In this document: piece by piece, positions 1 through 9,002 of the stretch
Layout: each line of letters opens with the position of its first letter
Position numbering within the stretch: the stretch's first letter is position 1
DNA from: Paracoccus xiamenensis
GTDB taxonomy: Bacteria > Pseudomonadota > Alphaproteobacteria > Rhodobacterales > Rhodobacteraceae
Length of the DNA: 64,000 nucleotides
NCBI RefSeq assembly: GCF_011308835.1
Contig: NZ_JAAOHY010000001.1
Coordinates: 1,327,990 to 1,391,989 of the forward strand
Direction: 5' to 3'
The notes under the pieces: generated by a model
The model's database searches: none
Told to the model about the DNA's origin: nothing
The model's input: the letters and a program-made list of their open reading frames with translations, nothing else
Program-made: the position numbers and the translations under genes

Positions 1-998
1 AGCAGTCCCCCGTAATCCACCGCCGTGCGCTGCCCGCTTGCCGCCGCGCGCGCAACCGCATCGGCCACCGCCAGCGAGGCCACGCCATCGCGCCCATCAG
101 CCGCAGGACGACCCTGCCCCGCCGCCGCCTGACCGAACAGCCGGACAGAGCGGGCGTAAAGATCCTCGGCCTCAAACGTGACGGGGGTGTAGTCCAGCCC
201 GCGACGGATCGAGATTTCACCGATGGGCCGTTGGCTCATCACATCGCGCGCGAAGATCGACCCGGTTGTGCCGTGAAATTCGATCCCGGTGCCGGCATGG
301 GCGTGGGTAAAGCTTTCATGCGTCTGCACCTGCACGCCCGAGGGCATGGACCAGATCGACATCACGCTGTCCTCGACTCCCTGCCCCATATGCTGGCCGG
401 TGGTCATGGCCACGACCTCGACCGGGTTTTCGTCCAGATGGAAGCGGATCGTGTCGGCGTCATGGACAACGATATCCAGAATGACGCCTCCACCCGCGCC
501 TGCATTATCGACTCGCCAGCCCTGCAAGGCCTGCGGCAGGTTCACCGCATGGAAGACCCGCGCGCTGAGGACCTCGCCAATCGCGCCGTCTTTCAGCAAG
601 TCGTGGATCGCGCGGTGGCTGGCGGCATTGCGCAGATGGTGGTTGGTGGCGAAGGTGACGCCAGCTTCCTCGGCCGCGCGGACCATGGCCACGGCATCGG
701 CGACATTCATCGCCAGCGGCTTTTCGCACAGCACATGCTTGCCCGCCGCGATGGCCGCCATGGCCTGCGGAAAATGCTTTTCGTTGGTCGAGGAGATATA
801 GACCGCGTCCAGATCCGGCTGGGCCAGCAACTCGTCAATCGTGGTCGTGGCGAACGCAATGTCGTTTTCCGACGCGAATTTATCGGCATGCGCCTGACCG
901 GAGCTTTGGACGGCCACAACCTCATCCCCGTTGCCGCGGAACGCGCCGATCATTCGGCCGCTCGCAATCGCACTTGCCCCGATCAATCCCCATTTCAT
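1..998 (-). CDS. Gfo/Idh/MocA-family NAD(P)-dependent oxidoreductase, C-terminus cut by the window edge
   Basis: The visible 332 residues begin MKWGLIGASAIA, a Rossmann dinucleotide-binding loop, and contain the family signature CEKPLA, whose Lys-Pro lies at the active site. Members oxidise or reduce sugars, inositols and related polyols in the cytoplasm; the substrate cannot be read from sequence. The ATG at 998 was chosen because GAGGGGG lies just upstream and the Rossmann strand starts directly after it. The reading frame is open to base 1, so the C-terminal end lies outside the window. A good promoter and a palindromic operator lie upstream at 1021-1068. The promoter is shared in sequence with the TctCBA operon, so the gene may process the compound that transporter imports (inference). 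Confidence 0.88.
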   Translation of the reverse strand, partial: MKWGLIGASAIASGRMIGAFRGNGDEVVAVQSSGQAHADKFASENDIAFATTTIDELLAQPDLDAVYISSTNEKHFPQAMAAIAAGKHVLCEKPLAMNVADAVAMVRAAEEAGVTFATNHHLRNAASHRAIHDLLKDGAIGEVLSARVFHAVNLPQALQGWRVDNAGAGGGVILDIVVHDADTIRFHLDENPVEVVAMTTGQHMGQGVEDSVMSIWSMPSGVQVQTHESFTHAHAGTGIEFHGTTGSIFARDVMSQRPIGEISIRRGLDYTPVTFEAEDLYARSVRLFGQAAAGQGRPAADGRDGVASLAVADAVARAAASGQRTAVDYGGL

Positions 999-1020
999 CG
1001 CAATATCCCCCTCGGATCAC

Positions 1021-1040
1021 AATTTGGACCGTTCCAAATT
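1021..1040. promoter_or_regulatory. 20-bp perfect palindrome, likely operator of the Gfo/Idh/MocA gene
   Basis: Arms AATTTGGA and TCCAAATT flank the four bases CCGT. The palindrome starts at the last base of the proposed -10 box and covers the expected transcription start, a typical repressor position. The regulator is not in the visible sequence next to it. Confidence 0.55.
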
Positions 1041-1068
1041 TGATAAGTAAGCGTTTCGATTCGGTCAA
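1040..1068 (-). promoter_or_regulatory. Sigma-70-type promoter of the Gfo/Idh/MocA gene
   Basis: On the minus strand TTGACC (1063-1068) and TATCAA (1040-1045) are separated by exactly 17 bases, with the start codon 42 bases beyond the -10 box. The 12-mer CGATTCGGTCAA (1057-1068, plus strand) recurs at 4096-4107 in front of tctC. Confidence 0.6.
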
Positions 1069-1076
1069 GCACCGTT

Positions 1077-2567
1077 TCAGTGACTATCGGCGGCGATACG
1101 CCTTCTCCAGATGGACAGAAGGATCAGGGCGGCGCTGGCGATGACGAAGCCGCAGGCGATGGGACGTTCCAGAAATACCATCGGATCGCCGCGCGAAATC
1201 AGCATGGCGCGGCGCAGGTTCGTCTCGATCAGCGGGCCAAGGACAAAACCCAGCAGCAGCAGCGCCGGGCTGAAGCGGGCTAGCGCCAGCAGGTATCCGA
1301 CGACGCCCACCACCGCGACGGTGGCGATGTCAAAAGCCGAACCCCGCACCGAATAGACGCCGAGGCAGACAAAAATCAGGATCGCCGGATATAGAAAGCG
1401 GAAGGGGATGCGCAGCATGGACACCCAGATCCCGATCAGCGGCAGGTTCAGGATCAGCAGCAACAGGTTGCCAATGCCAAAGCTGACGACCAGCCCCCAG
1501 AACATATCCGGGCGTGCGGTCAGCATTTCCGGGCCGGGCTGGATGCCGTGGATCACCAGCGCGCCCAGCATCAGCGCCATGATCGGATCGCCGGGAATGC
1601 CCAGCGTCAGCGTCGGCACGAAGGCGGTTATGGCGGCGGCGTTATTCGCGGCCTCGGGCCCGGCGACGCCTTCGACGGCGCCGTTGCCGAAGCGTTCGGG
1701 ATGGCGGGCGATGCGGCGTTCAAGCGCGTAGGACAGGAAGGATGACAGGGTCGAGCCGGTGCCGGGAAGCGCCCCGAAAAAGCTGCCCAGCCCGGTGCCG
1801 CGCAGTGTCGCGCCGGGCATGCGGCGCAGGTCGTCGCGGGTGGGCATCATCTGGCGGAAGGTCACGCGCTCGGGCGCGGCATGGCGTTCGGCATTGCGGA
1901 TATTGCCGATCACCTCGGCCACGCCGAACAGGCCCATGGCGAGCGCGACTAGATTGATGCCGTCCATCAGCTCGGACTGGCCGAAGGTAAAGCGCTGCGC
2001 GCCGGAATTCACATCCGTGCCCACGCAGCCGAGGATCAGCCCCAGCGTGACCATGGCGAAGGCCTTGGCCGGGCGGTCCGAACCAATGGTCGAGGCGGCG
2101 ACCAGCCCCAGCACCATCATCGCCGCGTAATCGGCGGCGCGGAAGGCGGTGGCCACCTGCGACAGCCACCCCGCCAGCACCACCAGCACCACGATCCCCA
2201 GCATCGAACCCGCAAAGGACGACACCATCGACACGAACAGTGCCACCCCTGCCCGGCCCTGCCGCGCCATGGGGTAGCCGTCCAGCGTCGTGACCGCCGA
2301 TTGCGGCGTGCCGGGCAGACGCAGCAGGATGGACGCCACCGCGCCGCCATATTGCGCGCCGTAATAGACGCCCGCCAGCATCACCAGCGCGGCCTCGGGG
2401 CTGATGTAAAAGGTGATCGGCAGCAGCAGCGAGATCGCCGCCATCGCCCCGATCCCCGGCAGGACGCCGATGAAGGTGCCAAGCGTTACGCCAAGCAGGC
2501 AATAGATCAGCACATCCGCCTGCAGCGCCACGCCGAAACCGTGGGCAAGGCCTTCCCATGCGGTCAT
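1077..2567 (-). CDS. tctA: Tripartite tricarboxylate transporter large permease, TctA family
   Basis: This about 496-residue polytopic inner-membrane protein is the large permease of a TTT system, which moves carboxylates using a periplasmic binding protein and an ion gradient. Glycine- and proline-rich family motifs are visible, such as GVLPGIGAMAA near the N-terminus, LPGTPQSAVTTLDG and a mid-protein LPGTGSTLSSF. The start at 2567 (MTAWEGLAHGF) was chosen because it overlaps the tctB stop as ATGA, implying translational coupling. An upstream in-frame extension exists but lies inside tctB. The substrate is unknown; these systems are not restricted to citrate. Confidence 0.93.
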   Translation of the reverse strand: MTAWEGLAHGFGVALQADVLIYCLLGVTLGTFIGVLPGIGAMAAISLLLPITFYISPEAALVMLAGVYYGAQYGGAVASILLRLPGTPQSAVTTLDGYPMARQGRAGVALFVSMVSSFAGSMLGIVVLVVLAGWLSQVATAFRAADYAAMMVLGLVAASTIGSDRPAKAFAMVTLGLILGCVGTDVNSGAQRFTFGQSELMDGINLVALAMGLFGVAEVIGNIRNAERHAAPERVTFRQMMPTRDDLRRMPGATLRGTGLGSFFGALPGTGSTLSSFLSYALERRIARHPERFGNGAVEGVAGPEAANNAAAITAFVPTLTLGIPGDPIMALMLGALVIHGIQPGPEMLTARPDMFWGLVVSFGIGNLLLLILNLPLIGIWVSMLRIPFRFLYPAILIFVCLGVYSVRGSAFDIATVAVVGVVGYLLALARFSPALLLLGFVLGPLIETNLRRAMLISRGDPMVFLERPIACGFVIASAALILLSIWRRRIAADSH

Positions 2568-3010
2568 GGCAGCTTCGGGAAGACGGGGATGGACATGCGC
2601 AGGCCAAGGATAAAGACAGCCCAGCACAACAGGGTGACGCTGGCCGCCAGCAGGATGCGCCAGCGCCAGCCGTCATGCGGGGCGGGCAGGCTGGCGATCA
2701 GGACGGCTGCGAAACAGGCCAGCAGGATGCCAAGGCGGTTCATGCCAAACCCGAAAATCAGGATGGCACCGATGACGGCGCTCGCGTCACCCCATGCAAT
2801 CTTCGGGCTTTCGGCGGCGCGGTTCCACGCGGGCAGCGCGACCGCCGCACCCAGCACAGCCAAGGCCACGCCTAACACGGTCGGAAAGAACCCTGGCCCC
2901 ATGGCGCGAAGGCTGCCGAAATCCAGCCGCAGCCCGGCATAAATCGCGACGCCCGCGCCCAGCAGGCCGAGCGCAAGCCCGCCCCAGATATCCGCCCAGT
3001 CCCGGTTCAT
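2564..3010 (-). CDS. tctB: Tripartite tricarboxylate transporter small subunit, TctB family
   Basis: The 148-residue membrane protein has about four hydrophobic segments, the usual size and shape of the TctB/DUF1468 small subunit, and carries the family-like motif GPGFFPTVLG in the first third. It sits between the binding protein gene (9 bases upstream) and tctA, which it overlaps by four bases. The assignment rests on family resemblance plus the complete C-B-A gene order. Confidence 0.9.
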   Translation of the reverse strand: MNRDWADIWGGLALGLLGAGVAIYAGLRLDFGSLRAMGPGFFPTVLGVALAVLGAAVALPAWNRAAESPKIAWGDASAVIGAILIFGFGMNRLGILLACFAAVLIASLPAPHDGWRWRILLAASVTLLCWAVFILGLRMSIPVFPKLP

Positions 3011-3019
3011 GCGGGCGAT

Positions 3020-4039
3020 TTACTGCGCAGCACCGACCTTGTCGATCACCGCGCCCCACATTTCGGTGTCCTCGGTGATGCGCGCCGCCAGATCCTCGGC
3101 CGAACCGCCCGCTGCCTGCCAGCCCATATCCAGCAGCTTCTTTTGCACCTCGGCATCAGACAGAATGGCGTTCACTTCGGTATTCAGGCGTTCGACAATG
3201 GCGGGATCGGTGCCAGCGGGGGCGATGAAGGCGTTCCACAGCTCGGCCTTGAAGTCGGCGGGAAGGCCCGCGTTTCCGGCGATCACCGGCACGTCGGGGA
3301 TCTGCGCGAAGGGCTCGGCCGAGGTCACACCCAGCATCTTCATCTTGCCGCCCGCGACATGCGGCAGCGCGGCAGACGGAGCCATGAAGCCTGCATCGAT
3401 CTCACCCCCGATGATCGAGGTCGTGACCTCGGCATAGGCGGTGAAGGGGACGTGCAGCATCTCGATCCCGGCGGCGTTGTTGAACAGCTCGGCCGTCAGA
3501 TGCGCGCCCGACCCCTGCCCGACCGAACCATAGGCCAGTGCACCGGGTTCGGCCTTCGCAAGGTCGATGAAGCTGGCCAGATCAGCGACTTCGGATGTGC
3601 CCGACACCGCCAGCACCAAGGGCGAGGTGGCGATCAGCGCCACCGGCTGGATGTCCGTGGCCACATCATAGCCCAAATCCGGCATCATCCGCCCGGCAGT
3701 CGTCAGCGGCCCGTTAATGGTGGTGCCGAAGCTGTGCCCGTCATCGGCCGCGGCCAACATCTGCTGCACCCCGATCACCCCGCCCGCACCGGGCTTGTTT
3801 TCCACGACGACCGGCTGACCCAGCTTTTCGGCCAGCGGCTCGGTGATGATCCGCGCCAGCAGATCGGGCGAGGAGCCGGCGGGGAAGCCGACGTAGACAT
3901 GGACCGGCCCGGTCGGCCATTCCTGCGCGAATGCAGGGGTCGTCAGGGCAAACGCTGCGGCCGCTGCAAGCGCCGCGCGGCGGGTAATGGTCGCGCCAAC
4001 ACCTGCAATATTGCCGGTTCCGATCAGTTGCTGCTTCAT
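3020..4039 (-). CDS. tctC: Periplasmic substrate-binding protein of the TTT transporter, TctC/BUG family
   Basis: The 339-residue protein has an N-terminal signal with twin arginines (TRRAALAAAAAFAL) ending near AFAQ, so it is exported and possibly a Tat substrate. The mature part shows BUG-family motifs: VGFPAGSSPDLLAR, a first-domain PVVVENKPGAGG and GSGAHLTAELF. BUG proteins bind small carboxylates and related metabolites in a Venus-flytrap fold and pass them to TctA/TctB. It is the first gene of the tctCBA operon, with a GGAGGGA ribosome site and a promoter at 4079-4107. Confidence 0.93.
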   Translation of the reverse strand: MKQQLIGTGNIAGVGATITRRAALAAAAAFALTTPAFAQEWPTGPVHVYVGFPAGSSPDLLARIITEPLAEKLGQPVVVENKPGAGGVIGVQQMLAAADDGHSFGTTINGPLTTAGRMMPDLGYDVATDIQPVALIATSPLVLAVSGTSEVADLASFIDLAKAEPGALAYGSVGQGSGAHLTAELFNNAAGIEMLHVPFTAYAEVTTSIIGGEIDAGFMAPSAALPHVAGGKMKMLGVTSAEPFAQIPDVPVIAGNAGLPADFKAELWNAFIAPAGTDPAIVERLNTEVNAILSDAEVQKKLLDMGWQAAGGSAEDLAARITEDTEMWGAVIDKVGAAQ

Positions 4040-4078
4040 CCCTGTCCCTCCGAGAACGTCATCCTGAACAGCTCCAAG

Positions 4079-4107
4079 CGAGTAGATGGGCGGCGCGATT
4101 CGGTCAA
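4079..4107 (-). promoter_or_regulatory. Promoter of the tctCBA operon
   Basis: Minus-strand TTGACC (4102-4107) is followed 17 bases later by TACTCG (4079-4084), a weak -10 box. The 12-mer spanning the -35 box is identical to that before the Gfo/Idh/MocA gene, and its distance to the start codon differs by only two bases. The weak -10 box suggests dependence on an activator (inference). Confidence 0.45.
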
Positions 4108-4250
4108 CACGCTTGGCCTTCGCTGCACCTGCCTACGTGGACCGTATATGCGGTTGATCCCCAAATGGATTCGCGGCACAGATCAGCGGTCGACGTGCAG
4201 ATGGAAGGCACGCCGGGATCGCAGACAATGACTGGAAAGGGACAGCCAAC

Positions 4251-5180
4251 ATGACCTGGGATGTGGTGGTAACCGCCAAGGATACCCGCGAGGCAATCGG
4301 ACTGTTCATCAGCCGCTACAAGCGGATGGGGGCGTCGCGGATATTCATCCATTACGATGATCCTGACCATGTTCACCTTTTCGATGACGAACGGATCGAA
4401 ATCACCGTCTGCGATGCAGATTATTGGGCCGGTGCCAGGCCGGACGGGCTGGAGCGGCGCCAGAAACACAACGCAACGCTGGCCCGCGCCCGCTCGGGTG
4501 CGGATTGGATATTCAGCTGTGATGTCGACGAACACCTGTGGAGCGAGCAGCAGGTCAGCAAATTGCTGGACGCGGTGCCCGAACATGTGCTGTCGGTCTC
4601 GGTCCCGCCGGTCGAGGCTGTCTATACTGCCGCCCCGGAAAGTGAAGATGACATCGTTTCCACCCCGTGGTTCAAAGTCCAGGAACGCGACGCCGCAGCG
4701 CGCGGTACGTTCTGGACCGAAAAGCTGGGCGATCTGGCCGGTCTAAGCACTGCCGGCTATTGGGGACACACGCATGGCAAATCGTTCACCCGCGTCCGGG
4801 GCACCCCCCCGCTGGCGGAAATGCCGCTGCACAATCATGCCGGCCGCACCCCCTTCGCACCGGCCAGGCTGCCGGGGCTTTGGCTGCGCCATTACGATTG
4901 CCGCATTCTGGACAGTTGGCGCAAAAAACATGTCGAACGTATTGACGGCACAGTCCGGACGCCCCGGATGGGCAACGAGCGGCGCCAGATCGCTAAGCTG
5001 ATCCAGCGCGCCTATGCGGCGGATGGCGAAGCAGGCTTGCAGCCGATCTATGAAAGGATGTTCTGCCTTGATCCGGCGACGCTGCAGCTGGCGGCGGAAC
5101 AGGGCTTCATCCGCCGCTTTCCGCCCGAGGAAGGCGGGCAGGAGCTGCCGGAAGAAGGAAGCTGCCAGACCGGCCTGTGA
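4251..5180 (+). CDS. Glycosyltransferase family 2-like protein (Glyco_tranf_2_4 type)
   Basis: The 309-residue protein starts MTWDVVVTAKD after a clear AAAGGGA ribosome site. The N-terminal half looks like a GT-A nucleotide-sugar domain: a first strand with AKDTREAIGLFI, then a DVDEHLW motif near residue 95 that matches the metal-binding DxD-type motif of this family. Tryptophan- and histidine-rich stretches (GYWGHTHGKSF, WLRHYDC) are usual in the acceptor half. No signal peptide or membrane segment is visible, so it is probably cytoplasmic or peripheral. It stands alone between two transporters on the opposite strand, so its acceptor cannot be guessed. Confidence 0.75.
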   Translation: MTWDVVVTAKDTREAIGLFISRYKRMGASRIFIHYDDPDHVHLFDDERIEITVCDADYWAGARPDGLERRQKHNATLARARSGADWIFSCDVDEHLWSEQQVSKLLDAVPEHVLSVSVPPVEAVYTAAPESEDDIVSTPWFKVQERDAAARGTFWTEKLGDLAGLSTAGYWGHTHGKSFTRVRGTPPLAEMPLHNHAGRTPFAPARLPGLWLRHYDCRILDSWRKKHVERIDGTVRTPRMGNERRQIAKLIQRAYAADGEAGLQPIYERMFCLDPATLQLAAEQGFIRRFPPEEGGQELPEEGSCQTGL

Positions 5181-5207
5181 TGCAGGTCCGGTTTCCGGTT
5201 CCCAGTC

Positions 5208-6533
5208 TTACCCGGCCAGAAACCGCACCAGCCATAGCGACATTTCAGGAAAGCCCGCAACGACGGCCAGCCCGACAAGGCTGGCCAGCAGAAAGGGCAG
5301 CGCGCCTTTCGCCACGTTCTCGATCGACAGGCGCGTCACGTTGGCGGCGACATACAGGTTGATGCCCACGGGCGGGGTAATCAGCCCGATGGCCAGATTG
5401 ACCATCAGCAGCACGCCGAACCAGACCGGCGACCAGCCCATTTCGTGGACCACCGGCATGAAGATCGGCAGCGAGATGAACATGACTGTGACCGCATCCA
5501 TGAACATCCCCGCGATCAGCAGGATCACCATGATGACGATCAGGATTACCGTCTGATTGTCAGAAATGCCAAGCAGCGCGGTTGAATAGCTGCCGACCAG
5601 ATCCTCGACCGTGACGACCCAGCCGAACAGGCTGGCATAGGCCACAACCAGCATCACCACCGCAGATGACGCGGCGGCATCGGCCAGTGAATCATACAGG
5701 CCCCGGACGGTCAGCGTGCGATAGATCAGCCCGCCGACGGCAAGCGCATAGACGGTGGCCACAAGTGCCGCCTCGGTGGGTGTGAAAACGCCGGAATAGA
5801 TGCCGCCAAGGATGACGACCGGCGTCATCAGCCCCCAAAAGCTGTCCCGGAAGGATTGCCACAGCCGCGCGCCGTAAGGCAGGCCCACATACGGGTCGGG
5901 GCTAAGCCGATCCAGCGCCGCGCGCCCCTGCCCGCGTTTCGCAAAAGGCAATACGGCCAGCATCATCAGCCCCATGAACATGCCGGGGATGACGGCGGCA
6001 ATGAAAAGCTGCGAGATCGAGGTTTCCGCGATCACGCCATAGATCACCAGCCCGATCGAGGGCGGGATGACGATGGAAAAGGCCGCACCCGTCGCGACCA
6101 GTCCGGCGGCGAAAGCGCGGCTGTACCCGTCTTCCTCCATCGCGCGGATCAGCATCGGGCCGATGGCCGCGACCGATGCGGGGCCTGACCCGGAAACCGC
6201 ACCCCAGAACAGGCAGACGACGGTGCCGACGACACCCATCCCACCCGGCAGATTGCCGATCAGCACCCGGAAAAAACGGATCATGCGTTCAGCTATGCCA
6301 AGCGACCCCATCAGTGACCCGGCGAGGATGAAGAACGGGATGGCCAGCAGCGAGTATTTGGCGATACCGGCGGCGATCAGGTCACCCGCCAGATCGAAAC
6401 CAAAGCCGATCACCCACATCGCGTACAGCGCCGACAGCCCCAGCGAAAACGCCACCGGCACGCCGATGGCCATCAGCAAGAAGAAGGCGATGACCATCTG
6501 GGTCCCGGCGGGGATCGCGATCAGCTCAGACAT
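5208..6533 (-). CDS. dctM: TRAP transporter large permease, DctM family
   Basis: This 441-residue protein is almost entirely hydrophobic, fitting the 11-13 helix DctM subunit that forms the sodium-driven elevator of a TRAP transporter. Family features include WGAVSGSGPASVAAIGPM in the first half and the C-terminal LITPPVGINLYV. It overlaps the end of the small permease gene by 8 bases, so the two are translated together. It is the last gene of a dctP-dctQ-dctM operon. Confidence 0.95.
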   Translation of the reverse strand: MSELIAIPAGTQMVIAFFLLMAIGVPVAFSLGLSALYAMWVIGFGFDLAGDLIAAGIAKYSLLAIPFFILAGSLMGSLGIAERMIRFFRVLIGNLPGGMGVVGTVVCLFWGAVSGSGPASVAAIGPMLIRAMEEDGYSRAFAAGLVATGAAFSIVIPPSIGLVIYGVIAETSISQLFIAAVIPGMFMGLMMLAVLPFAKRGQGRAALDRLSPDPYVGLPYGARLWQSFRDSFWGLMTPVVILGGIYSGVFTPTEAALVATVYALAVGGLIYRTLTVRGLYDSLADAAASSAVVMLVVAYASLFGWVVTVEDLVGSYSTALLGISDNQTVILIVIMVILLIAGMFMDAVTVMFISLPIFMPVVHEMGWSPVWFGVLLMVNLAIGLITPPVGINLYVAANVTRLSIENVAKGALPFLLASLVGLAVVAGFPEMSLWLVRFLAG

Positions 6534-7011
6534 CGGGGACCTCGGTCCGGGCGCGGCCCATCAGCACGTCGCGAGCATGTTGCAGATAGCGCAGAATGAT
6601 CAGCGCGAAACCGAAGGGCACGGCGGCCTGATAATACCAGGCCGGGATTTGCAGGGCATAGGACTTCATGCCGTTGTTCCACAGGTTCACCAGCGCCTGC
6701 CACGAAAACCACGCCGACATCGCCAGCAGCAGAACCGACAGCGTCACCGCCAGCAGAAAGACCGCGCGGCGCAGCCTGTGCGGCAGCTTGTCGACCAGCA
6801 GCGTGACCGCCAGATGTTCGCCCCGGCGCGCGGCGATGGCGGCGCCAAAGACGGTCAACAGCAGAAAGCCGTTTGTCAGCAATTCCTCGGTCGAGGCCAG
6901 CGAGAGATTGGTCAGGTAACGCACGCAGACATTCGCGAACCCGATTGCTGTCATGCCCAGAAAGATCACCGCGCAGATGATCTTTTCGGCCTCGTCGAAG
7001 ATGAAGCGCAT
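6526..7011 (-). CDS. dctQ: TRAP transporter small permease, DctQ family
   Basis: The 161-residue protein has four hydrophobic helices and the N-terminal charged helix (FDEAEKIICAV) usual for DctQ. The segment RRGEHLAVTLLVDKLP matches the conserved RxGxHixV region of the family. DctQ stabilises DctM and helps dock the binding protein. It lies 43 bases after dctP and overlaps dctM. Confidence 0.92.
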   Translation of the reverse strand: MRFIFDEAEKIICAVIFLGMTAIGFANVCVRYLTNLSLASTEELLTNGFLLLTVFGAAIAARRGEHLAVTLLVDKLPHRLRRAVFLLAVTLSVLLLAMSAWFSWQALVNLWNNGMKSYALQIPAWYYQAAVPFGFALIILRYLQHARDVLMGRARTEVPDV

Positions 7012-7054
7012 GGCGTCCCCCCGTGATGGCGGACCCGAAGGCCCGCCTTGCCGG

Positions 7055-8050
7055 TCACTGTGCGGAAGCCACCGCGTCCTGGAAGGATTTCACCAGATCG
7101 GGGCCGACCTTTTCGGCCCAGGTATCAAATGCGGGCTTGGTCGCCTCGCGGAAGGCCGCGAGTTCTTCGGGCGAGGGCTCGTGAACCTCCATCCCCTGCT
7201 CTTTCAGGAAGGCCACGCCCTTGTCGGTGCCTTCGCGGCTGATCTGGCGCTGGAAGGCCATGGCTTCGGTCGCGGCTTCCTGAAACTTGGCCTGGGTGTC
7301 GGCGTCCAGACCTTCCCACTTGGCCTTGGAAATCCCCAGGAACAGCGGGTCATAGGAATAGTGCCAGGTCGTGATGTATTTCTGCATCTCATAGACCTGC
7401 TGCGGGATGATGACCGCGCCGATCGGGTTTTCCTGTCCGTCGACCACGCCCTGCTGCAACGCTGTCAGGGTTTCCGACCACTGCATCTGCTGCGGGTTTG
7501 CGCCAAGCGCATTCATCACGTCGATATACATCGGCCCGGCCACGCGGACATTCAGGCCCTTCATATCGTCGGGGGATTTGACCGCCTGCTTGTTATTGGT
7601 CAGCTCGCGAAAGCCGTTCTCGCCCCAGGCCAGCACCTTGATGCCCTTTTCATCAAGGATCGCTTCCAGCGGCTTGACCGCATCGCCCTGCGTTGTCGCA
7701 TCGACCTGCGCATAGTTTTCATACATGTAAGGCAATGAGAAAACGGCCATTTCCGGCACCAGCGGCGTTACGTTGATGGCCGAGGTCACGACCAGATCCA
7801 GCGCGCCACGCCCGACCATCTCGGCCTGCTTCATCTGGTCGCCGCCCGACAGCTGCGCGTTCGGGAAGACGCGGACGTCATAGGCGCCTTCGGTCTTTTC
7901 CGACAGAAGCTCGCCGAACTTTTCGGCACCCTGCTGCCATGTGGTGGTGTCGCCGACATTGTGCGACAGGCGCAGCGTTTCGGCCTGTGCCGAGATCGCC
8001 ATGATCGCCGAGGCAGCAAGTGCGGCAAAGCTGATGCGGGTGATGGTCAT
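7055..8050 (-). CDS. dctP: TRAP transporter periplasmic solute-binding protein, DctP family
   Basis: The 331-residue protein begins MTITRISFAALAASAIM and has a Sec signal peptide ending after AQA. The mature protein shows DctP features: LRLSHNVGDTTTWQQGAEKF at its start, a central GLNVRVAGP carrying the arginine that normally pairs with the ligand carboxylate, and a following QGVVDGQENP. The start at 8050 is preferred over one eight codons upstream because AAGGGAGG lies at the right distance. The ligand is probably an organic acid; the exact compound is unknown. Confidence 0.93.
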   Translation of the reverse strand: MTITRISFAALAASAIMAISAQAETLRLSHNVGDTTTWQQGAEKFGELLSEKTEGAYDVRVFPNAQLSGGDQMKQAEMVGRGALDLVVTSAINVTPLVPEMAVFSLPYMYENYAQVDATTQGDAVKPLEAILDEKGIKVLAWGENGFRELTNNKQAVKSPDDMKGLNVRVAGPMYIDVMNALGANPQQMQWSETLTALQQGVVDGQENPIGAVIIPQQVYEMQKYITTWHYSYDPLFLGISKAKWEGLDADTQAKFQEAATEAMAFQRQISREGTDKGVAFLKEQGMEVHEPSPEELAAFREATKPAFDTWAEKVGPDLVKSFQDAVASAQ

Positions 8051-8164
8051 GTCTTCCTCCCTTGATCCGTTCAAGCGGCCGGGATCTGCGCCCGGCCTTC
8101 AGGTCACGCGGAACCATGGCCCGAAGGCCGGGCTGCATACAAGGCGTATTTTCGCAATTCCGCC

Positions 8165-9002
8165 TTAGTTGCCCCGCAGCCGCTCGGCATGCCAGCGGAT
8201 GTGATCGCCCATGAAACTCTGCACGAAGAAATAGCTGTGGTCATAGCCGTCCTGCAGTCGCATCACCGAAGCCTGACGCCGCGCCGCCATCGCATCCGCA
8301 AGCGCCTGCGGGCGCAGCAGGTCATAGAACTGGTCACTGCTGCCCTGGTCTATCAGGATATCGCCCGGAAAGCCGCGCTCCGCCATCAGCAGCGTCGTAT
8401 CATGGGCGGCCCATTTCGTCCGGTCCTCGCCCAGATAGGCGGTCAACTGTTTGCGGCCCCATTCCGACTCGGTCGGGTTGGCGATGGGCGCAAAGGCCGA
8501 CACGCTGCGATAGGTGTCGGGCATGGTCATCGCCATGGTCAGCGCGCCATGACCGCCCATCGAATGCCCGGTGATGCCCTGCGCATCGCGCCGCAACGGG
8601 AAGGCGTCGAAGACCACGCGAGGCAGATCGCGGGTGACATAGTCCCACATGCGAAAATGCGGCGCCCAAGGCTTTTGCGTCGCATCGACATAAAAGCCCG
8701 CGCCCTGCCCCAGATCATAGGCGTCATCATCCGCGACTCCATCGCCCCGCGGCGAGGTGTCCGGGAAGATCAGCGCCATCCCTTCGCGCGCGGCGTGTTC
8801 TTGCGCGCCGGCCTTGGTCATGGCGTTTTCATGGGTGCAGGTCAGCCCCGACAGGTACCACAGGACCGGCACCGGCCCGGCTTTGGCTGCGGGCGGCAGA
8901 TAGACCGCGAAAGTCATGTCGGTGCCCGTGGCTTCTGACGCGTGGCGGTACACGCCTTGCGTGCCGCCGAAGCTGCGGTTTTCGGAAACGGTTTCAAGCG
9001 GC
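8165..9002 (-). CDS. fghA: S-formylglutathione hydrolase
   Basis: The roughly 279-residue alpha/beta hydrolase of the esterase D family hydrolyses S-formylglutathione to formate and glutathione, the second step of glutathione-dependent formaldehyde oxidation. The nucleophile elbow GHSMGG has its serine near residue 148; the acid and histidine lie in DQGSSDQF and DGYDHSYFF. YLSGLTCTHENAMTKAG is the family hallmark near residues 50-66. The ATG lies at about 9002-9004, inside the last codons of the GNAT gene. The gene order frmA-GNAT-fghA on one strand supports the role. Confidence 0.93.

Noticed and set aside
8051..8164. Short inverted repeats before dctP considered as a regulator site
   Set aside because: The arms are only 4-6 bases and appear as expected by chance in GC-rich DNA.
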